DNA of 48,024 nt from Streptomyces hyderabadensis. GTDB lineage: Bacteria; Actinomycetota; Actinomycetes; Streptomycetales; Streptomycetaceae. The notes under the pieces were generated by a model. The model was not told the origin of the DNA, did no database searches, and saw only the letters and a list, made by a program, of their open reading frames with translations. The stretch spans positions 1-48,024 of the forward strand of contig NZ_JAIOJZ010000056.1 in assembly GCF_020404845.1 (NCBI RefSeq), in the 5' to 3' direction. Positions 32,354 to 41,034 of the stretch are shown here, piece after piece (the first letter of the stretch is position 1; each line of letters starts with the position of its first letter). The position numbers and the translations under genes were made by a program.

Positions 32354-33409
32354 GTGGCCGGGTCGTCCAGGAGTGATCAGCGCATAGGCCTGCTGAACGG
32401 CTTCGCGGCGTACGGGATGTGGGGCCTGGTCCCGCTGTTCTGGCCGCTGCTCAAGCCGGCCGGGGCCGGGGAGATCCTCGCCCACCGGATGGTGTGGTCC
32501 CTCGTCTTCGTCGCCGTCGCCCTGCTCTTCGTACGACGCTGGGCCTGGGCCGGCGAGCTGCTGCGGCAGCCGCGCAGGCTCGCGCTGGTCACGGTCGCCG
32601 CCGCAGTGATCACCGTGAACTGGGGCGTCTACATCTGGGCCGTGAACAGCGGCCACGTCGTCGAGGCCTCGCTCGGGTACTTCATCAACCCGCTGGTCAC
32701 CATCGCGATGGGTGTGCTGCTGCTCAAGGAGCGGCTGCGGCCCGCCCAGTGGGCGGCGGTCGGCACCGGCTTCGCGGCCGTGCTCGTCCTCACCATCGGC
32801 TACGGCCAGCCGCCGTGGATCTCGCTCTGCCTCGCCTTCTCCTTCGCCACCTACGGACTGGTGAAGAAGAAGGTCAACCTCGGCGGCGTCGAGTCGCTGG
32901 CCGCGGAGACGGCGATCCAGTTCCTCCCGGCGCTCGGTTACCTGCTGTGGCTGGGCGCCCAGGGCGATTCGACCTTCACCTCCGAGGGGCCCGGGCACTC
33001 GGCCCTGCTCGCCGCGACCGGTGTCGTCACCGCGATCCCCCTGGTCTGCTTCGGCGCGGCCGCGATCCGGGTGCCGCTGTCCACCCTGGGGCTGCTGCAG
33101 TACCTGGCGCCGGTCTTCCAGTTCCTGCTCGGCGTCCTGTACTTCGGCGAGGCCATGCCGCCCGAGCGCTGGGCGGGCTTCGGGCTGGTCTGGCTGGCGC
33201 TGACGCTGCTCACCTGGGACGCGCTGCGCACGGCCCACCGGAGTGCGCGAGCACTGCGTGAGGGGCTGGACCGGGCGGGCACGGGCGTACCGCCGGCCAA
33301 GGGGGCCGCTGCGCGGGAGCCGGGGGTGGTGGCCTCCGGGACGCCGGCGTCGCCGGGTGCCGCCGACGCGCCGCGGCAGCGGCACGGCACCCGGGCGGGG
33401 AAGCCGTAG
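32354..33409 (+). CDS. rarD: RarD-type EamA/DMT transporter
   Basis: Membrane protein of 351 residues with about ten hydrophobic segments in two EamA halves. RIGLLNGFAAYGMWGLVPLFWPLL, AHRMVWSLVFV, NWGVYIWAVNSGHVVEASLGYFINPL and LQYLAPVFQFLLGVLYFGEAM are typical of RarD (chloramphenicol-sensitive protein) family transporters; substrates are not established. GTG at 32354 behind GAAGGAGG was chosen over upstream starts in the 5' leader. The C-terminal about 55 residues are Pro/Ala-rich and hydrophilic. It ends 20 bp from the convergent CGNR gene. Confidence 0.9.
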   Translation: MAGSSRSDQRIGLLNGFAAYGMWGLVPLFWPLLKPAGAGEILAHRMVWSLVFVAVALLFVRRWAWAGELLRQPRRLALVTVAAAVITVNWGVYIWAVNSGHVVEASLGYFINPLVTIAMGVLLLKERLRPAQWAAVGTGFAAVLVLTIGYGQPPWISLCLAFSFATYGLVKKKVNLGGVESLAAETAIQFLPALGYLLWLGAQGDSTFTSEGPGHSALLAATGVVTAIPLVCFGAAAIRVPLSTLGLLQYLAPVFQFLLGVLYFGEAMPPERWAGFGLVWLALTLLTWDALRTAHRSARALREGLDRAGTGVPPAKGAAAREPGVVASGTPASPGAADAPRQRHGTRAGKP

Positions 33410-33429
33410 CGGCACCTCCGGGCGGCGGG

Positions 33430-34119
33430 TCAGCGCTCGTCCGGCGCCCGCCGGGCACGGTGGGCACGGACCTTCTCCCGGTTGCCGCAGTGCTCCATCG
33501 CACACCAGCGGCGACGCCCGGGGCGTGAGGTGTCCACGAACAGCAGGAAGCAGTTGTGGGCACCGCACTCGCGGATGCGGTCCGCGTACGGACCGGTGAA
33601 CAGCTCGATCGCGTCGCGCGCCACCGTCGACAGCAGTCCGGAGCCGGTGGCACCCGGGGCCCAGCCGCGCGTGCCGTCCGCTTCGAGGCGGGTGACGAGC
33701 GGCGGCGCGGCCGCGGCGGCGTTGACGACGTCCAGGTGGGCGGGGCGGAGCAGCCGCCCGTGGGCCCGGTCCGCGGCGAGCAGGAAGAGGGCGTCGCGCA
33801 GGGCCCTGGCCCGTGCCAGGTCCGCCCGGTCCACCGACAGGTCGAGCCCGCCCGGCAGTCGGCTGCGGTCGGCCCAGGCCAGCAGGTCGGCGGGCTCGTG
33901 CAGCACCTCCCAGCGCGCGAACTCGCCCGGCCCTCCCGTCGGCAGCAGTTCGAGGCAGAGCGCGCCCGGGTCGAAGCGGTACGACTTGCCCTGGGACGAC
34001 ACCAGCGTGAGTCCGGGGGGACGACCGGGGGCCGACTTCGGCGATTCCAGCGTTTCCCGTGTTCCCCGCGTTGCCCGTGTTTCCGGTCCATCCGGCGATT
34101 CCGCTGCCCGCTCGGTCAT
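33430..34119 (-). CDS. CGNR zinc-finger transcriptional regulator (ABATE domain)
   Basis: The product is 229 residues. After a hydrophilic, Arg/Thr-rich leader of about 45 residues comes RFDPGALCLELLPTGG (start of the ABATE stress-response domain). The C-terminal CGNR zinc finger has ECGAHNCFLLFVDTSRPGRRRWCAMEHCGNREKVRAHRAR with four Cys. Such proteins are presumed DNA-binding regulators. ATG lies 21 bp from the divergent VOC gene, and TATACT is placed 6 nt upstream of it, so a leaderless mRNA is likely. The palindrome between the two genes is a natural autoregulatory site. Confidence 0.9.
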   Translation of the reverse strand: MTERAAESPDGPETRATRGTRETLESPKSAPGRPPGLTLVSSQGKSYRFDPGALCLELLPTGGPGEFARWEVLHEPADLLAWADRSRLPGGLDLSVDRADLARARALRDALFLLAADRAHGRLLRPAHLDVVNAAAAAPPLVTRLEADGTRGWAPGATGSGLLSTVARDAIELFTGPYADRIRECGAHNCFLLFVDTSRPGRRRWCAMEHCGNREKVRAHRARRAPDER

Positions 34120-34140
34120 GCAACCAGTATAAGTGGTTAC
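34120..34140. promoter_or_regulatory. 21-bp palindrome with overlapping divergent leaderless promoters
   Basis: GCAACCA-N7-TGGTTAC fills the whole gap between the CGNR and VOC start codons. On the plus strand TATAAG lies 7 nt before the VOC ATG. On the minus strand TATACT lies 6 nt before the CGNR ATG. Both are at the spacing expected when transcription starts at the ATG. There is no room for a ribosome site on either side. Confidence 0.7.
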
Positions 34141-34611
34141 ATGACATCGACCTCAAGACCCGCCCCCCTGCACTTCAAGATCGTCATTGATGCGGCCGCC
34201 CCGCACGCGCAGGCGGACTTCTGGGCCGCGGCCCTCCACTACGAACTGGAGGACAACAGCGCGCTCATCGAGAAACTGCTGGGCTTCGGCGCGGTGCCGA
34301 CGGAGTTGACCGTCGAGTCCCACGGCCGCCGCGCCTGGCGGGACCTGGCCGCCGTGCGCCACCCCGACGACCCCTTCCAGGAGGAGAGCGGCACCGGGCT
34401 GGGGCGGCGACTGCTGTTCCAGCGCGTGCCGGAGGCCAAGACCGTCAAGAACCGGGTCCACCTCGACGTGCACGCACCGGAAGGCCGGCGGGAGGAGGAG
34501 GTCGCCCGGCTGGAGGCACTGGGGGCGAGCGTGCAGCGGCAGGTGAAGGAGGCGGGCGGGGAGTGGGTGGTGATGACGGACCCCGAGGGGAACGAGTTCT
34601 GCGTCCACTAG
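34141..34611 (+). CDS. Glyoxalase-like (VOC superfamily) protein
   Basis: The product is 156 residues. LHFKIVIDAAAPHAQADFWAAALHYEL at the start and KNRVHLDVHAPEGRREEEVARLEALGA...WVVMTDPEGNEFCVH at the end are the repeated beta-alpha-beta-beta-beta halves of the VOC fold of the Glyoxalase_6 kind. The substrate is unknown. Candidate metal ligands are the first-half His, HLDVH and the final Glu. It starts 21 bp from the divergent CGNR regulator, which probably controls it. Confidence 0.88.
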   Translation: MTSTSRPAPLHFKIVIDAAAPHAQADFWAAALHYELEDNSALIEKLLGFGAVPTELTVESHGRRAWRDLAAVRHPDDPFQEESGTGLGRRLLFQRVPEAKTVKNRVHLDVHAPEGRREEEVARLEALGASVQRQVKEAGGEWVVMTDPEGNEFCVH

Positions 34612-34774
34612 AGCCGGAACCACCCGGGCTGCGAGCAGGGGGCTTCCGGTATGTGTGACGGCGTGGCCGAATAGCGGTCTTGACGGCTGGTCAGTCCCGC
34701 CCGCACCATCCAGGCACCCCATTCACTGCGGAGTCCCCTCCCCAGGGACCCCCTAGGAATTCGGAGCCCCCCAC

Positions 34775-35734
34775 ATGAAGCTCCTCCTTTCCGGGCGTGC
34801 GCTGACGGCCGGAGCCGTCGCCGTCGCCACCCTGGTGACCGGCGGTTCCGCCGCCGGCGCGGCGACCGCGCCCGCGCACCCCACCGCCACGGCCGCCGCC
34901 GCGCCCGACATACCGATAGCCAACGTCAAGGCCCATCTCTCCCAGCTCCAGTCGATCGCCTCGGCGAACGGCGGCAACCGCGCCCACGGCCGCGCCGGCT
35001 ACCAGGCCTCGCTCAACTACGTGAAGGCCAAGCTGGACGCGGCCGGGTTCACCACCCGCGTCCAGCAGTTCACCGCCTCGGGCCGCACCGGGTACAACCT
35101 CATAGCGGACTGGCCGGGCGGCGACGCTAATCAGGTTGTCATGGCCGGGTCACACCTGGACAGCGTCACCTCCGGGCCCGGCATCAACGACAACGGCTCC
35201 GGCTCCTCGGCCGTCCTGGAGACCGCGCTCGCCGTCGCCCGGTCCGGCTACCAGCCCGCCAAGCACCTGCGCTTCGCCTGGTGGGGCGCGGAGGAGCTGG
35301 GACTTGTCGGCTCCCGGTACTACGTCAACAGCCTCGGCTCCGTCGAGCGCGCGAAGATCAGCGGCTATCTGAACTTCGACATGATCGGCTCGCCCAACCC
35401 CGGCTACTTCGTCTACGACGACGATCCCACGATCGAGAAGACGTTCAAGGACTACTTCGCCGGCCTGGGCATCTCCACGGAGATCGAGACCGAGGGCGAC
35501 GGGCGCTCCGACCACGCGCCCTTCAAGAACGCGGGCGTACCCGTCGGCGGCCTCTTCAGCGGCGCGGACTACCGCAAGACGTCCGCGCAGGCGGCCAAGT
35601 GGGGCGGCACCGTGGGCCAGCCGTTCGACCGCTGCTACCACTCGTCCTGCGACACCACCGCCAACATCAACGACACGGCCCTGGACCGCAACAGCGACGC
35701 CATCGCCTACGCGGTCTGGGCACTGTCGCAGTAG
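34775..35734 (+). CDS. Secreted M28 aminopeptidase (S. griseus SGAP type)
   Basis: The product is 319 residues. A signal peptide (MKLLLSGRALTAGAVAVATL...) and short propeptide precede the mature APDIPIANVK at about residue 43, as in SGAP. Two zinc ions are bound by residues matching SGAP H85, D97, E132, D160 and H247, here H127, D139, E174, D202 and H289, with catalytic E173. The double-Zn enzyme removes hydrophobic N-terminal residues and is calcium-activated in SGAP. The mature region is about 80 percent like SGAP by eye. A single-gene transcript follows from the 163-bp gap upstream, where TTGACG at about 34680 could be a -35. Confidence 0.96.
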   Translation: MKLLLSGRALTAGAVAVATLVTGGSAAGAATAPAHPTATAAAAPDIPIANVKAHLSQLQSIASANGGNRAHGRAGYQASLNYVKAKLDAAGFTTRVQQFTASGRTGYNLIADWPGGDANQVVMAGSHLDSVTSGPGINDNGSGSSAVLETALAVARSGYQPAKHLRFAWWGAEELGLVGSRYYVNSLGSVERAKISGYLNFDMIGSPNPGYFVYDDDPTIEKTFKDYFAGLGISTEIETEGDGRSDHAPFKNAGVPVGGLFSGADYRKTSAQAAKWGGTVGQPFDRCYHSSCDTTANINDTALDRNSDAIAYAVWALSQ

Positions 35735-35802
35735 GGGAATCGCCCCGCGCGTGGCCGCGGTCCGGGCCGCCCGCGCCACCTGCGCCGCCCGCGCCGCCCG
35801 TG

Positions 35803-37161
35803 TCAGCCCGTCTGGGCGCGGACGCGTTCGGTGAGGCGGCCCATGCGGGCGCGGGCGGACTCCAGTTCCTCGGCGTCCTCGGCGGCCGGGCCGTCCTCGG
35901 CCACGAGTTCGCCCCACAGGCCGACCAGATCGTCCCCCAGCTCCAGGCCCCGGGCGGGGTCGCGTACGGCACGCCAGGCGGTCGCCGCGCTCTGGACGTT
36001 GCCGTACGCGGCCTCGGCGTCGCCCGAGCGCCGGTGTATCCGGGCCAGGTCGAGGGAGAGCCGGAAGGCACGGTGCGGGTCGCCCGACAAGTAGGCGATG
36101 TACGCCGTGAGTTCACGGAGCCGGAGCACCTCCGGGTGCTCGGGTCCCAGGGTGCGCGAGGCCTCCGTCACCGTCTCCTCCGCCAGCCGGGCCGCGACCT
36201 CCGTACGTCCCTCCTTGACGGCCTCGTTGATACGGACCGTCGGCTCCGCGAGCAGGGCGGGGGCGGTGGCGTCGCCGGGAGCGGTGAGCGGCGCGTCCCC
36301 GAGCACGGCCTCGGCCACGGCGTCGAACCCGCGGGCGGGGGTCGGCTTGGGGTCGGGGTCGGAGTACGGGTCGGGGCGTGGGCCGAGGTCAGGGGCGGCC
36401 GCCGGCTCGGGTGCGGGGGCGGGGGTCGTCTCCGGCCTGCGTGCGGAGGTCGCCCGCGGCTCGGGCGCCGGGATCGGCTCCGGCACGGCGGTGAACGGAC
36501 CCGGCACCGGGCGCGACCCCGCGTCCGGCGAGACGTCCGCCGTGGCTACGGCGTCCATGCGCGGCGGCGGCCCGAAGACGCCCGTCGGCGGCGCCACCGT
36601 ACCGGGCGGCGTGCCCCCGGCCGGTTCCGGCAGGGCGCGCAGCGTGAACGTCGGCGCGCTGTCCCGGACCGGCGCCACCGGGCGCAGGACGCGGGTGTGC
36701 CGGTCCTGTCGGACGGGCGACGACCCGGGCGTCGGCACGGGCACCTCCACAGGCGGCACCTTCACAGGCGACTCCGTCACAGGCGGGTCCTCCACGGGCA
36801 CGCCCTGTGAAGGCAGGCCCTCCGGAGGCACGTCCTTCGCCGCCGTCGGCACCGGTTCCGCGGCGAGGTGGCTGGAACCGTCCGGATCGACCCGGAGCGG
36901 GACGGAGTAGCCGAGACGGCGGTCGTGGATGGTGGCGAGCACGGGGTGACCGGCGGCGAGGGCGAGGCGGTGGAGGCGGTTCAGGACGGCGTTCTGGATC
37001 TCCTCGCCCGGGGCCGCGACGACCAGCGAACCGTCGACCGTGGCACCGCGCGCCCCGGAGCCGCCGTCCGGTACGCGGACGTCGATCGGTGTCGCCGCGG
37101 GATCGGGCGAGCCCGCGGCGCGTTCGTCTTCCCGCTGCCTGTCGCGGCCGAGTCGAGACAT
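35803..37161 (-). CDS. TPR-like protein with Pro-rich linker
   Basis: The product is 452 residues. Residues about 1-100 form a small compact domain (SLVVAAPGEEIQNAVLNRLHRLALAAGHPVLATIHDRRLGYSVPLRV). A long Pro/Glu/Val-rich linker (about 100-280) follows, including many PVxxPPV units. A helical C-terminus (about 295-450, RINEAVKEGRTEVAARLAEETVTEASRTLGPEHPEVLRLRELTAYIAYLSGDPHRAFRLSLDLARIHRRSGD) reads as tetratricopeptide repeats. The start MSRLGRDR is preferred as GGGGGA precedes it; an ATG five codons upstream is possible. Convergent with the aminopeptidase. The function is unknown. Confidence 0.8.
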   Translation of the reverse strand: MSRLGRDRQREDERAAGSPDPAATPIDVRVPDGGSGARGATVDGSLVVAAPGEEIQNAVLNRLHRLALAAGHPVLATIHDRRLGYSVPLRVDPDGSSHLAAEPVPTAAKDVPPEGLPSQGVPVEDPPVTESPVKVPPVEVPVPTPGSSPVRQDRHTRVLRPVAPVRDSAPTFTLRALPEPAGGTPPGTVAPPTGVFGPPPRMDAVATADVSPDAGSRPVPGPFTAVPEPIPAPEPRATSARRPETTPAPAPEPAAAPDLGPRPDPYSDPDPKPTPARGFDAVAEAVLGDAPLTAPGDATAPALLAEPTVRINEAVKEGRTEVAARLAEETVTEASRTLGPEHPEVLRLRELTAYIAYLSGDPHRAFRLSLDLARIHRRSGDAEAAYGNVQSAATAWRAVRDPARGLELGDDLVGLWGELVAEDGPAAEDAEELESARARMGRLTERVRAQTG

Positions 37162-37372
37162 CGTTCCCCCACTCATCGGCGGCTTCCGTCGGCGTCTTGC
37201 GTTCCTGCCGTCCAGAGCCTGTCATGCCTGTCGTGCACCTACTGTCGAGTCTCTCCGCTCGCTCCCGATTCTGGCGTCACCGGGGTGTCACAGGCTCGTT
37301 CCAGGAGGTCACGCGGTACGAGGGCGGTACGCGAGGAACCCTTGCCGGGCAGCGGGCGCGCGGACGCCGTGG

Positions 37373-38308
37373 CTACGCGGTGATGTCCTTGGTCGTGAAC
37401 CGGGCCCAGGCCGCCGAGCCGAAGACCGCCGCGTAGAGGGCCTGGAGACCGAGGTTCTTCACCAGGTCGTCCCAGTAGACCGGTTCGCGCATCACGTCGG
37501 CGAAGGAGAGCCAGTAGTGCGAGAAGAAGTACGGCTGGAGCGCGTCGAGCTGGGGGATCTGGTCGAGGATCTGGACGGTGATCAGCAGTCCGACCGTGGT
37601 GGCCATCGCCGCGATGCCGCTGCCCGTCAGGGTGGAGACGAACAGGCCGAGGGCCGCGATGCCGACCAGTGAGGCGGCCACGACCAGGGCGATCAGCAGG
37701 GCCCGTCCCAGACCCTCGGCGTAGGTGATCCGGGTGCCGGAGATGGTGATCAGGTCACCGACCGGGAACAGCAGCGCGCCGACCGCGAGCGCCGACACCG
37801 CGACCACCAGGGTGGCGGCGAGGCAGAAGGCGATCACCGTCGCGTACTTGGTGAGCAGCAGCCGGGAGCGGCCGGCCGGGGCGACCAGCAGGTAGCGGAG
37901 CGTGCCCGCGCTCGACTCGCCCGCGATCGCGTCGCCCGCGACGACGCCGATGGCCATCGGCAGGAAGAACGGGAGGGTGGCGGCGAGCGCGGTGAAAACC
38001 AGGAACAGCCCGTTGTTGCTGACCTGCGAGATGAACGCCGGGCCCGCGCCGCCGCCTCCGCCGCCACCGCCGCCGAGCGAGGACCCGTCGCTGGTCTCGA
38101 TCTTCACGGCGATGCCCACCAGGATCGGCACGGCGGCGAGCACGGCCAGCAGGGCGAGGGTCCGCCAGCGCCGGAAGGTGGTCAGCAGCTCGCTGCGGAG
38201 CAGCCCCAGGGACCACAGCGGACTCGGGGTCCGCGCGGCGTCCGGGCCGCCCGGCGTCGCGACCGCGGGCTCCCTCACCCGATCGTCCTGCGCCTCAGCC
38301 CGCGACAT
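37373..38308 (-). CDS. ABC-2 type transporter permease
   Basis: The product is 311 residues with about six membrane segments (from LALLAVLAAVPILVGIAVKI near residue 54 to the end at AVFGSAAWARF). A run of nine Gly lies in the loop after the first helix (GSSLGGGGGGGGGAGPAF). AGESSAGTLRYLLVAPAGRSRLLLTKY is the conserved ABC-2 permease motif. GTG or ATG start in the ATPase 3' end (14-bp overlap). Forms an exporter with the upstream ATPase; the substrate is not predictable. Confidence 0.9.
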   Translation of the reverse strand: MSRAEAQDDRVREPAVATPGGPDAARTPSPLWSLGLLRSELLTTFRRWRTLALLAVLAAVPILVGIAVKIETSDGSSLGGGGGGGGGAGPAFISQVSNNGLFLVFTALAATLPFFLPMAIGVVAGDAIAGESSAGTLRYLLVAPAGRSRLLLTKYATVIAFCLAATLVVAVSALAVGALLFPVGDLITISGTRITYAEGLGRALLIALVVAASLVGIAALGLFVSTLTGSGIAAMATTVGLLITVQILDQIPQLDALQPYFFSHYWLSFADVMREPVYWDDLVKNLGLQALYAAVFGSAAWARFTTKDITA

Positions 38309-39278
38309 CGAAACCCTCCCCGGTCAGCGCCACGAACGCGTCCTCCAGCGAGGCCCGTTCCAGGACGAAGCCCCGGACCCGGACCCGGGCCGCGACCAGT
38401 GCCGCGTTCACCTCGGCGAGGTCGCGCTCCGGCGGTTCCGCCGTGACCCGGTCCCCGTCGACGACCAGGTCCGCGGCCCCCTGCTCCTTCAGCACCCGGG
38501 CGGCCTCGCCCGCGTCCGGCGTGGTCACCACCAGCCGGCCCCGCGCCCCGGCCGACAGATCGGCGACCGCGCCCTGGGTGATCAGCCGTCCCTGGGCCAT
38601 CACGGCGGCGTGGGTGCACACCTGCTCGATCTCGTCCAGCAGGTGGGAGGAGAGGAAGACGGTGGTGCCGTCGGAGGCCAGCTCCCGGACGAGGGTGCGG
38701 ATCTCACGCATGCCCTGCGGGTCGAGTCCGTTGGTCGGCTCGTCCAGAACCAGCAGTCGGCGCGGCTGGAGCAGCGCCGCGGCGAGACCCAGCCGCTGCT
38801 TCATGCCGAGCGAGTACGCCTTCGCCTTCTTGCCGCCCGCGGCCGCGAGGCCCACGCGGTCCAGCGCCGCGGCGACGCGCTCGCGCCGGGTGCGCGGGTC
38901 GGCGGTCGGGTCGGCGGCGTCGTAGCGCAGCAGGTTGTCGCGCCCGGAGAGGAAGCCGTACAGGGCCGGGCCCTCGATGAGGGCGCCGACCCGGGGCAGT
39001 ACGGTGCGGGACGCGCGGGGCATGGGCCGGCCGAGGACCCGGGCGCTGCCCGAGGTGGGTTCGATCAGCCCCATCAGCATGCGGATGGTGGTGGTCTTGC
39101 CGGAGCCGTTGGGCCCGAGGAAGCCGAAGACGCTGCCCGCCGGGACGGTCAGGTCCAGACCGTCGACGGCGAGTTGTCCGCCGCGGTAGCGCTTGGTGAG
39201 CCCGCGGGTGGCGATGACGGCGTCATCCGCGCGCTCCTGGTGCGGGCGCTCCGGCTCCGTGGCGGACGGTTCGGCCAT
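38295..39278 (-). CDS. ABC transporter ATP-binding protein
   Basis: The product is 327 residues. Walker A GPNGSGKTT (about residue 54), Q loop LIEPTSG, ABC signature YSLGMKQRLGLA and Walker B LLVLDEPTNGLD are intact, followed by the His of LSSHLLDE. The C-terminal 100 residues are a domain of ABC-2 type ATPases of the DrrA kind. ATG behind GAGGGAG. It lies 73 bp downstream of the LolA-like gene and overlaps the permease gene, so a three-gene export unit is likely. Confidence 0.93.
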   Translation of the reverse strand: MAEPSATEPERPHQERADDAVIATRGLTKRYRGGQLAVDGLDLTVPAGSVFGFLGPNGSGKTTTIRMLMGLIEPTSGSARVLGRPMPRASRTVLPRVGALIEGPALYGFLSGRDNLLRYDAADPTADPRTRRERVAAALDRVGLAAAGGKKAKAYSLGMKQRLGLAAALLQPRRLLVLDEPTNGLDPQGMREIRTLVRELASDGTTVFLSSHLLDEIEQVCTHAAVMAQGRLITQGAVADLSAGARGRLVVTTPDAGEAARVLKEQGAADLVVDGDRVTAEPPERDLAEVNAALVAARVRVRGFVLERASLEDAFVALTGEGFDVAG

Positions 39279-39351
39279 CGGCTCCCTCTTCTCGTCCTCT
39301 TCCCCGTACGGGGTCCTCTTCGCCGTACGGGGTGGGGGTGCTGCGTACGTA

Positions 39352-40599
39352 CTACTGCGCGGCGTCGGCCGCCTTCACCAGCGCGTCCTTGGTGACCGCA
39401 CCGGCGTAGACCTTGCCGTCGTCCGTGATCAGGGCGTTGACCAGGCGGGTCTTGAAGACCGTGCCCGAGCCGAAGTCGCCCTTGACCTGGTCGCCGAAGG
39501 AGCCGAGGAAGCCGCCGAGGCCGCCGAGGTCACCGCCCTCGGAGCCGGTGGGCAGGCCGCCCTGGGCGCCGGTGTCGAAGGTGGCGATCGAGTTCCAGCC
39601 CTCGCCGATGACCTTGAGGCCGTCCAGCCCCTCGGCCAGGTCTCCCTCGGCCGGGCGCCCGTGCTCCGGGGCCTCGGCGGCCGCGTCGGACTCGTCGGCC
39701 TCGGTGACCTTCGCGCCCTCGGGCGGCGTGAAGTCGAACGTCGACGCGTCCGGCTTCGCGAAGCTGACCTTGGTGAAGCCCACGTCCACGACGGCGGCGC
39801 CGCCGCTCGCCGGGGTCAGGGTGAACTTCAGCGGGGTACCGGTCTCGGCGTCCACGGCCACGGTGATCGCACCGACCGTGGAGCCCTTCTGCTTGGGCTC
39901 GACGACCAGGCGGTAGGCGTCCCGGCCGGCCACCTGCGCGGTGCCGCCGACGGTCACGGACGTGGTGTCGTCGACCGACTTGAGCGCCTGGTCGGCGAAG
40001 TCCTTCGGCGTGGCCGGCACGTCCTTGCCCGGCACGTCCTTCTCCGGCCGCTCGGCGCCGTCGGGGGCGGTGGAGTGGTAGACCTCGTTGGACTGGCTGT
40101 CGTAGCCCCAGACGTCCTTGCCGTTGTGGATCAGGCTGTACTCGGCGGCGTTCTCCAGCAGGGAGAGCTTCTGCCGGTCGGGGCCGTCGGCCGCGACGCG
40201 CAGCGTGTGGCTGCCAGACACCAGCTCGGTGAGCTTGGCCGACGGGTCGGCGGCGGAGCCCTCGCCGTCCCCGCCGGAGCCCGGACCACCGGACATTCCG
40301 GACATCAGGCCGCTCTCCAGCCCTCCGAGGTCCGGCAGGCCCAGGTCGGTGTTGATGCGCACCGTGCCGGACAGCTGCTGGACGTCCGACTTGGCGATCT
40401 TCTCTATGAGCTGCTCCGCCGTGACCTTCGGCAGGTCGGGGTCGCCGGAGTCGGCGAGCGCCGGGACGAGCCCGATCGTCGCGGCCGCCACTCCCATCAC
40501 CGCGACCGGGACGACGTACCGCGCGGCCTTGCGCCGTCCGGCCCGCAGCTCCTCACCCTCCCCGGCGGTCGTGTTGTCGTCGGAATCGATCGGTGCCAT
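39352..40599 (-). CDS. LolA-like/DUF2092 secreted or membrane-anchored protein
   Basis: The product is 415 residues. After a short cytoplasmic leader (MAPIDSDDNTTAGEG...RAGRRKAARY) comes one membrane segment (VVPVAVMGVAAATIGLVPALA). An outer-membrane-lipoprotein-carrier-like extracellular domain follows (LSGTVRINTDLGLP..., DRQKLSLLENAAEYSLIHNGKDVWGYDSQSNEVYH). A Gly/Asp-rich linker and a C-terminal FKTRLVNALITDDGKVYAGAVTKDALVKAA end it. Such LolA-fold proteins are common in actinobacteria without an outer membrane, often near ABC exporters. The ATG behind GGAGGTAGGGCACAC was chosen over an upstream start. The 5' gap (40600-41034) shows only a 27-bp tandem repeat. Confidence 0.85.
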   Translation of the reverse strand: MAPIDSDDNTTAGEGEELRAGRRKAARYVVPVAVMGVAAATIGLVPALADSGDPDLPKVTAEQLIEKIAKSDVQQLSGTVRINTDLGLPDLGGLESGLMSGMSGGPGSGGDGEGSAADPSAKLTELVSGSHTLRVAADGPDRQKLSLLENAAEYSLIHNGKDVWGYDSQSNEVYHSTAPDGAERPEKDVPGKDVPATPKDFADQALKSVDDTTSVTVGGTAQVAGRDAYRLVVEPKQKGSTVGAITVAVDAETGTPLKFTLTPASGGAAVVDVGFTKVSFAKPDASTFDFTPPEGAKVTEADESDAAAEAPEHGRPAEGDLAEGLDGLKVIGEGWNSIATFDTGAQGGLPTGSEGGDLGGLGGFLGSFGDQVKGDFGSGTVFKTRLVNALITDDGKVYAGAVTKDALVKAADAAQ

Positions 40600-40940
40600 G
40601 TGTGCCCTACCTCCGTCGTCGGCGGCGGCTGTCTCGCGACCTCGCACGTGTTCGGCCGTGAGCCGCCATTCTCACCCGAATCGGTGAGGATTGGTGTTTT
40701 TCCGTGGTGTCCATCTGACCAAATCACCGGAGCGCAAGCGTCAGCCCGCGGGCTCAACTCCGCGTACTCCTGCGGGATGACACCCAGGGGTGCCGCCTCC
40801 CCCGGCCCGTAGGGGACCGGGTACGCCACCCGGCAGCGGACGGCGCGCGACCTCGTGACCCATGAGCCGTGAAAGACGTGGGGCGTGACGCACGTCACTG
40901 GCGACACGCGGCGGACGGCACGAGCAGGCAGCACGCGGCA

Positions 40941-40994
40941 CCGGCAGGCCGCGGACGGCGCTCGACCCCGGCAGGCGGCGGACGGTGCTCGACA
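40941..40994. repeat. 27-bp tandem duplication
   Basis: CCGGCAGGCcGCGGACGGcGCTCGACc is repeated as CCGGCAGGCgGCGGACGGtGCTCGACa (two copies of 27 bp). A third partial copy follows. It is in the 435-bp gap between the LolA-like gene start and the polyprenyl synthase stop. I see no gene in that gap. Confidence 0.7.
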
Positions 40995-41034
40995 CCGGCC
41001 GGCAGTGACGGCGCGCGCGGCTGTCACCGGGCGG

